From Nemertoderma westbladi (taxonomy: Eukaryota > Xenacoelomorpha > Nemertodermatida > Nemertodermatidae), in the NCBI GenBank assembly GCA_032718475.1, contig JAUCBJ010006997.1:1-43598 (forward strand): a stretch of DNA of 43,598 nt, written 5' to 3'. The position numbers were made by a program, and so were the translations under genes. Position 1 is the stretch's first letter. Every line of letters starts with the position of its first letter. The notes beneath the pieces are model-generated. The model made no database searches. It was not told the DNA's origin and saw only the letters and a list, made by a program, of their open reading frames with translations. This document shows, piece by piece, positions 42,171 through 43,598 of this stretch.

Positions 42171-42362
42171 CGGAAACGGCCCACACTATCTGACTATTAA
42201 TTAATATATGTAAAATCGTTGCAAAAATGTTAAAGTTACATTAGCAGCCAGACCAGATAGGATTCACTGGTGGCCAAAGGAAGGTTAACTTTAGCTAAAT
42301 ATAAGAAGACTCCATCTAATCCATCTAAATGTTGTAGCCCTAAGCCATATTACCAATAATGA

Positions 42363-42381
42363 CCCCCCCCCCCCCCCCCCC
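42363..42381. repeat. Poly-C tract (C19)
   Basis: Uninterrupted run of 19 C on plus (G on minus). Confidence 0.95.
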
Positions 42382-43029
42382 AACCTCGGCCCAGTCCTCC
42401 TCCGTGTATGATATAAAATCAAGTTCATAGAAAGCCAGCCTATCTCTACCACAGCATAGTAGTCTGTATATGGCCTTGTGACTTGGACAATGGAAGCAAG
42501 GGGAGACTAATTGACCACAGATGTTCAGCACGGTGCGTACAGTGTACAATTGGGAACAGCTTTAACTCCACCTATGTTCAATATACCAATGTAAGATACA
42601 TGTACCTACCTCAATAGTGATGTAATCTTATTGAAGGGCACTACAGGTGCACGAGGCCAATATGTGGTCTGATTGGACACTATGGACAGAGTTGTTTAAG
42701 TCGCTGGTTATGTATAATGTATGCAGTTATTATGTAATAACAGTTCTGTTAATCGTTTTGTCAGATTTCATACTGTCATATTGGCGTCATAATCATAATA
42801 TTATTACTGTTTATTACTGAAGATTTCGATTTATTAATTATTATAATTAATTAATAATATATAATAAATAAAATAAATTATTACAATTATTACGTTTACT
42901 GCACCATATTTGGTTTTAATTTTCTTTTTATGATATGATATTACAAAATGTTTTATGTTTTAGCGAGGTTAATACAGGGTCGAGAGAATATTGAAAAAAA
43001 AATTCAACTTTTTTTTTCTATTTAATAGG
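42382..43029. other. No gene recognised
   Basis: AT-rich non-coding stretch (ttaattattataattaatt-type low complexity at about 42830-42890) leading into the right-end repeat. Confidence 0.5.
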
Positions 43030-43598
43030 CTGTTCGCGCTTTCAGACCTTTGGCAGTTTAACCCGCCAAATTAGAATGTCTTCTAGATAATAAATCGCTT
43101 TTTAGTCTATGACAAGTATTTGATTCACTACACTAGTCGAAACCAATCCGTGCGCGACCATTCACCCGCTGGATATTCCCGGGAGATTGGGTTCGACGGT
43201 TTAATTTTTATTGCTATGTAAGCCTAATGTATTATTCGACTGACAGTAATATATAATCTCTGACAATATTATTCACCTTCGGTAATATTAACAGTTCCTT
43301 TAGGACGTGGCGCTTTATCTATATAAACAGAGTTATGACTTAAACTACTCACAACGATATGGCTTAATTATAATTCACATATATGGCGCATTCTTTAGGA
43401 ATTGCTTCTTTAACAGACTCACTCATACACAATGCTGCACAATACTGCACACTAATCTGCCAATCTTCACTGATTTTAGTCACATATAAAAGGAACACAG
43501 GCTGACTCATGTAGGGTCTATCAAATAACATTAGATTCACTTCAAACCACTTTAACATAAGTCACAATCGTTTATCTGTAACCCTTCTCTCTTACCTT
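43030..43598. repeat. Right copy of the ~570-bp diverged direct repeat
   Basis: It is collinear with 149-722 and cut by the window end. Conserved blocks include ctgttcgcgctttc, cattcacccg, ataatctctgaca, the 39-base identical core at 43284-43322, cattctttagga, gactcaygtagggtct and aataacatt. The TATA-like TATATAAA at 43319-43326 follows the core. The 60- and 64-codon frames here read through the repeat and are not convincing. Confidence 0.8.

Overview
This window looks like nuclear DNA from a marine invertebrate animal, probably a deuterostome such as an echinoderm or hemichordate. The reasons are an AT-rich, intron- and repeat-laden layout, animal-type PSMD7 and H-ferritin genes, a neuropeptide precursor exon, tRNA-derived SINEs, an invertebrate-type LTR retroelement, and constant use of the palindrome TAGGCCTA and of TACTGTA-type words. 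The lineage is an inference; no marker gene fixes it. Only three host genes can be supported, and almost everything else is repeats or transposon debris.

Layout. 1-722: a 64-bp tandem repeat runs into a ~570-bp block that recurs, diverged, at 43030-43598, so related sequence brackets the window. 3014-3947: long inverted repeat. 4891-5079 (+): exon of a secreted, amidated neuropeptide precursor resembling the GnRH/AKH/corazonin superfamily; a possible last exon lies at 17636-17722. The intervening ~12.5 kb would be an intron holding a ~1.9-kb inverted-repeat element with 51-bp arrays, a SINE, MITEs, a (TATG)n microsatellite, a ~3.3-kb 71-bp satellite (about 47 copies) and a 1.4-kb foldback element with a 9-bp target duplication. 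18.7-22.3 kb: MITE and SINE fragments and short tandem duplications.

22413-26919 (-): decayed Ty3/Gypsy-like element (gag, protease, RT with an ADD motif, integrase; RNase H apparently missing) carrying a nested SINE. 27280-28190 (-): decayed ORFs of unknown origin. 28764-30033: another inverted-repeat element, also with a nested SINE. 30669-31721 (+): intact intronless PSMD7/Rpn8. 32470-33530 (+): non-LTR RT relic. 37341-37868 (-): intact intronless ferritin heavy chain. 38338-40393: hAT-like non-autonomous element with a perfect 8-bp duplication. 41775-41916: near-perfect palindrome.

The host genes do not form a pathway: proteasome lid subunit, cytosolic iron storage and a secreted peptide simply lie in the same region. 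The two housekeeping genes are intronless and more GC-rich than their surroundings, which suggests retrocopies or intron loss. The most promising novelty is the neuropeptide precursor, followed by the several short-repeat-armed foldback elements.
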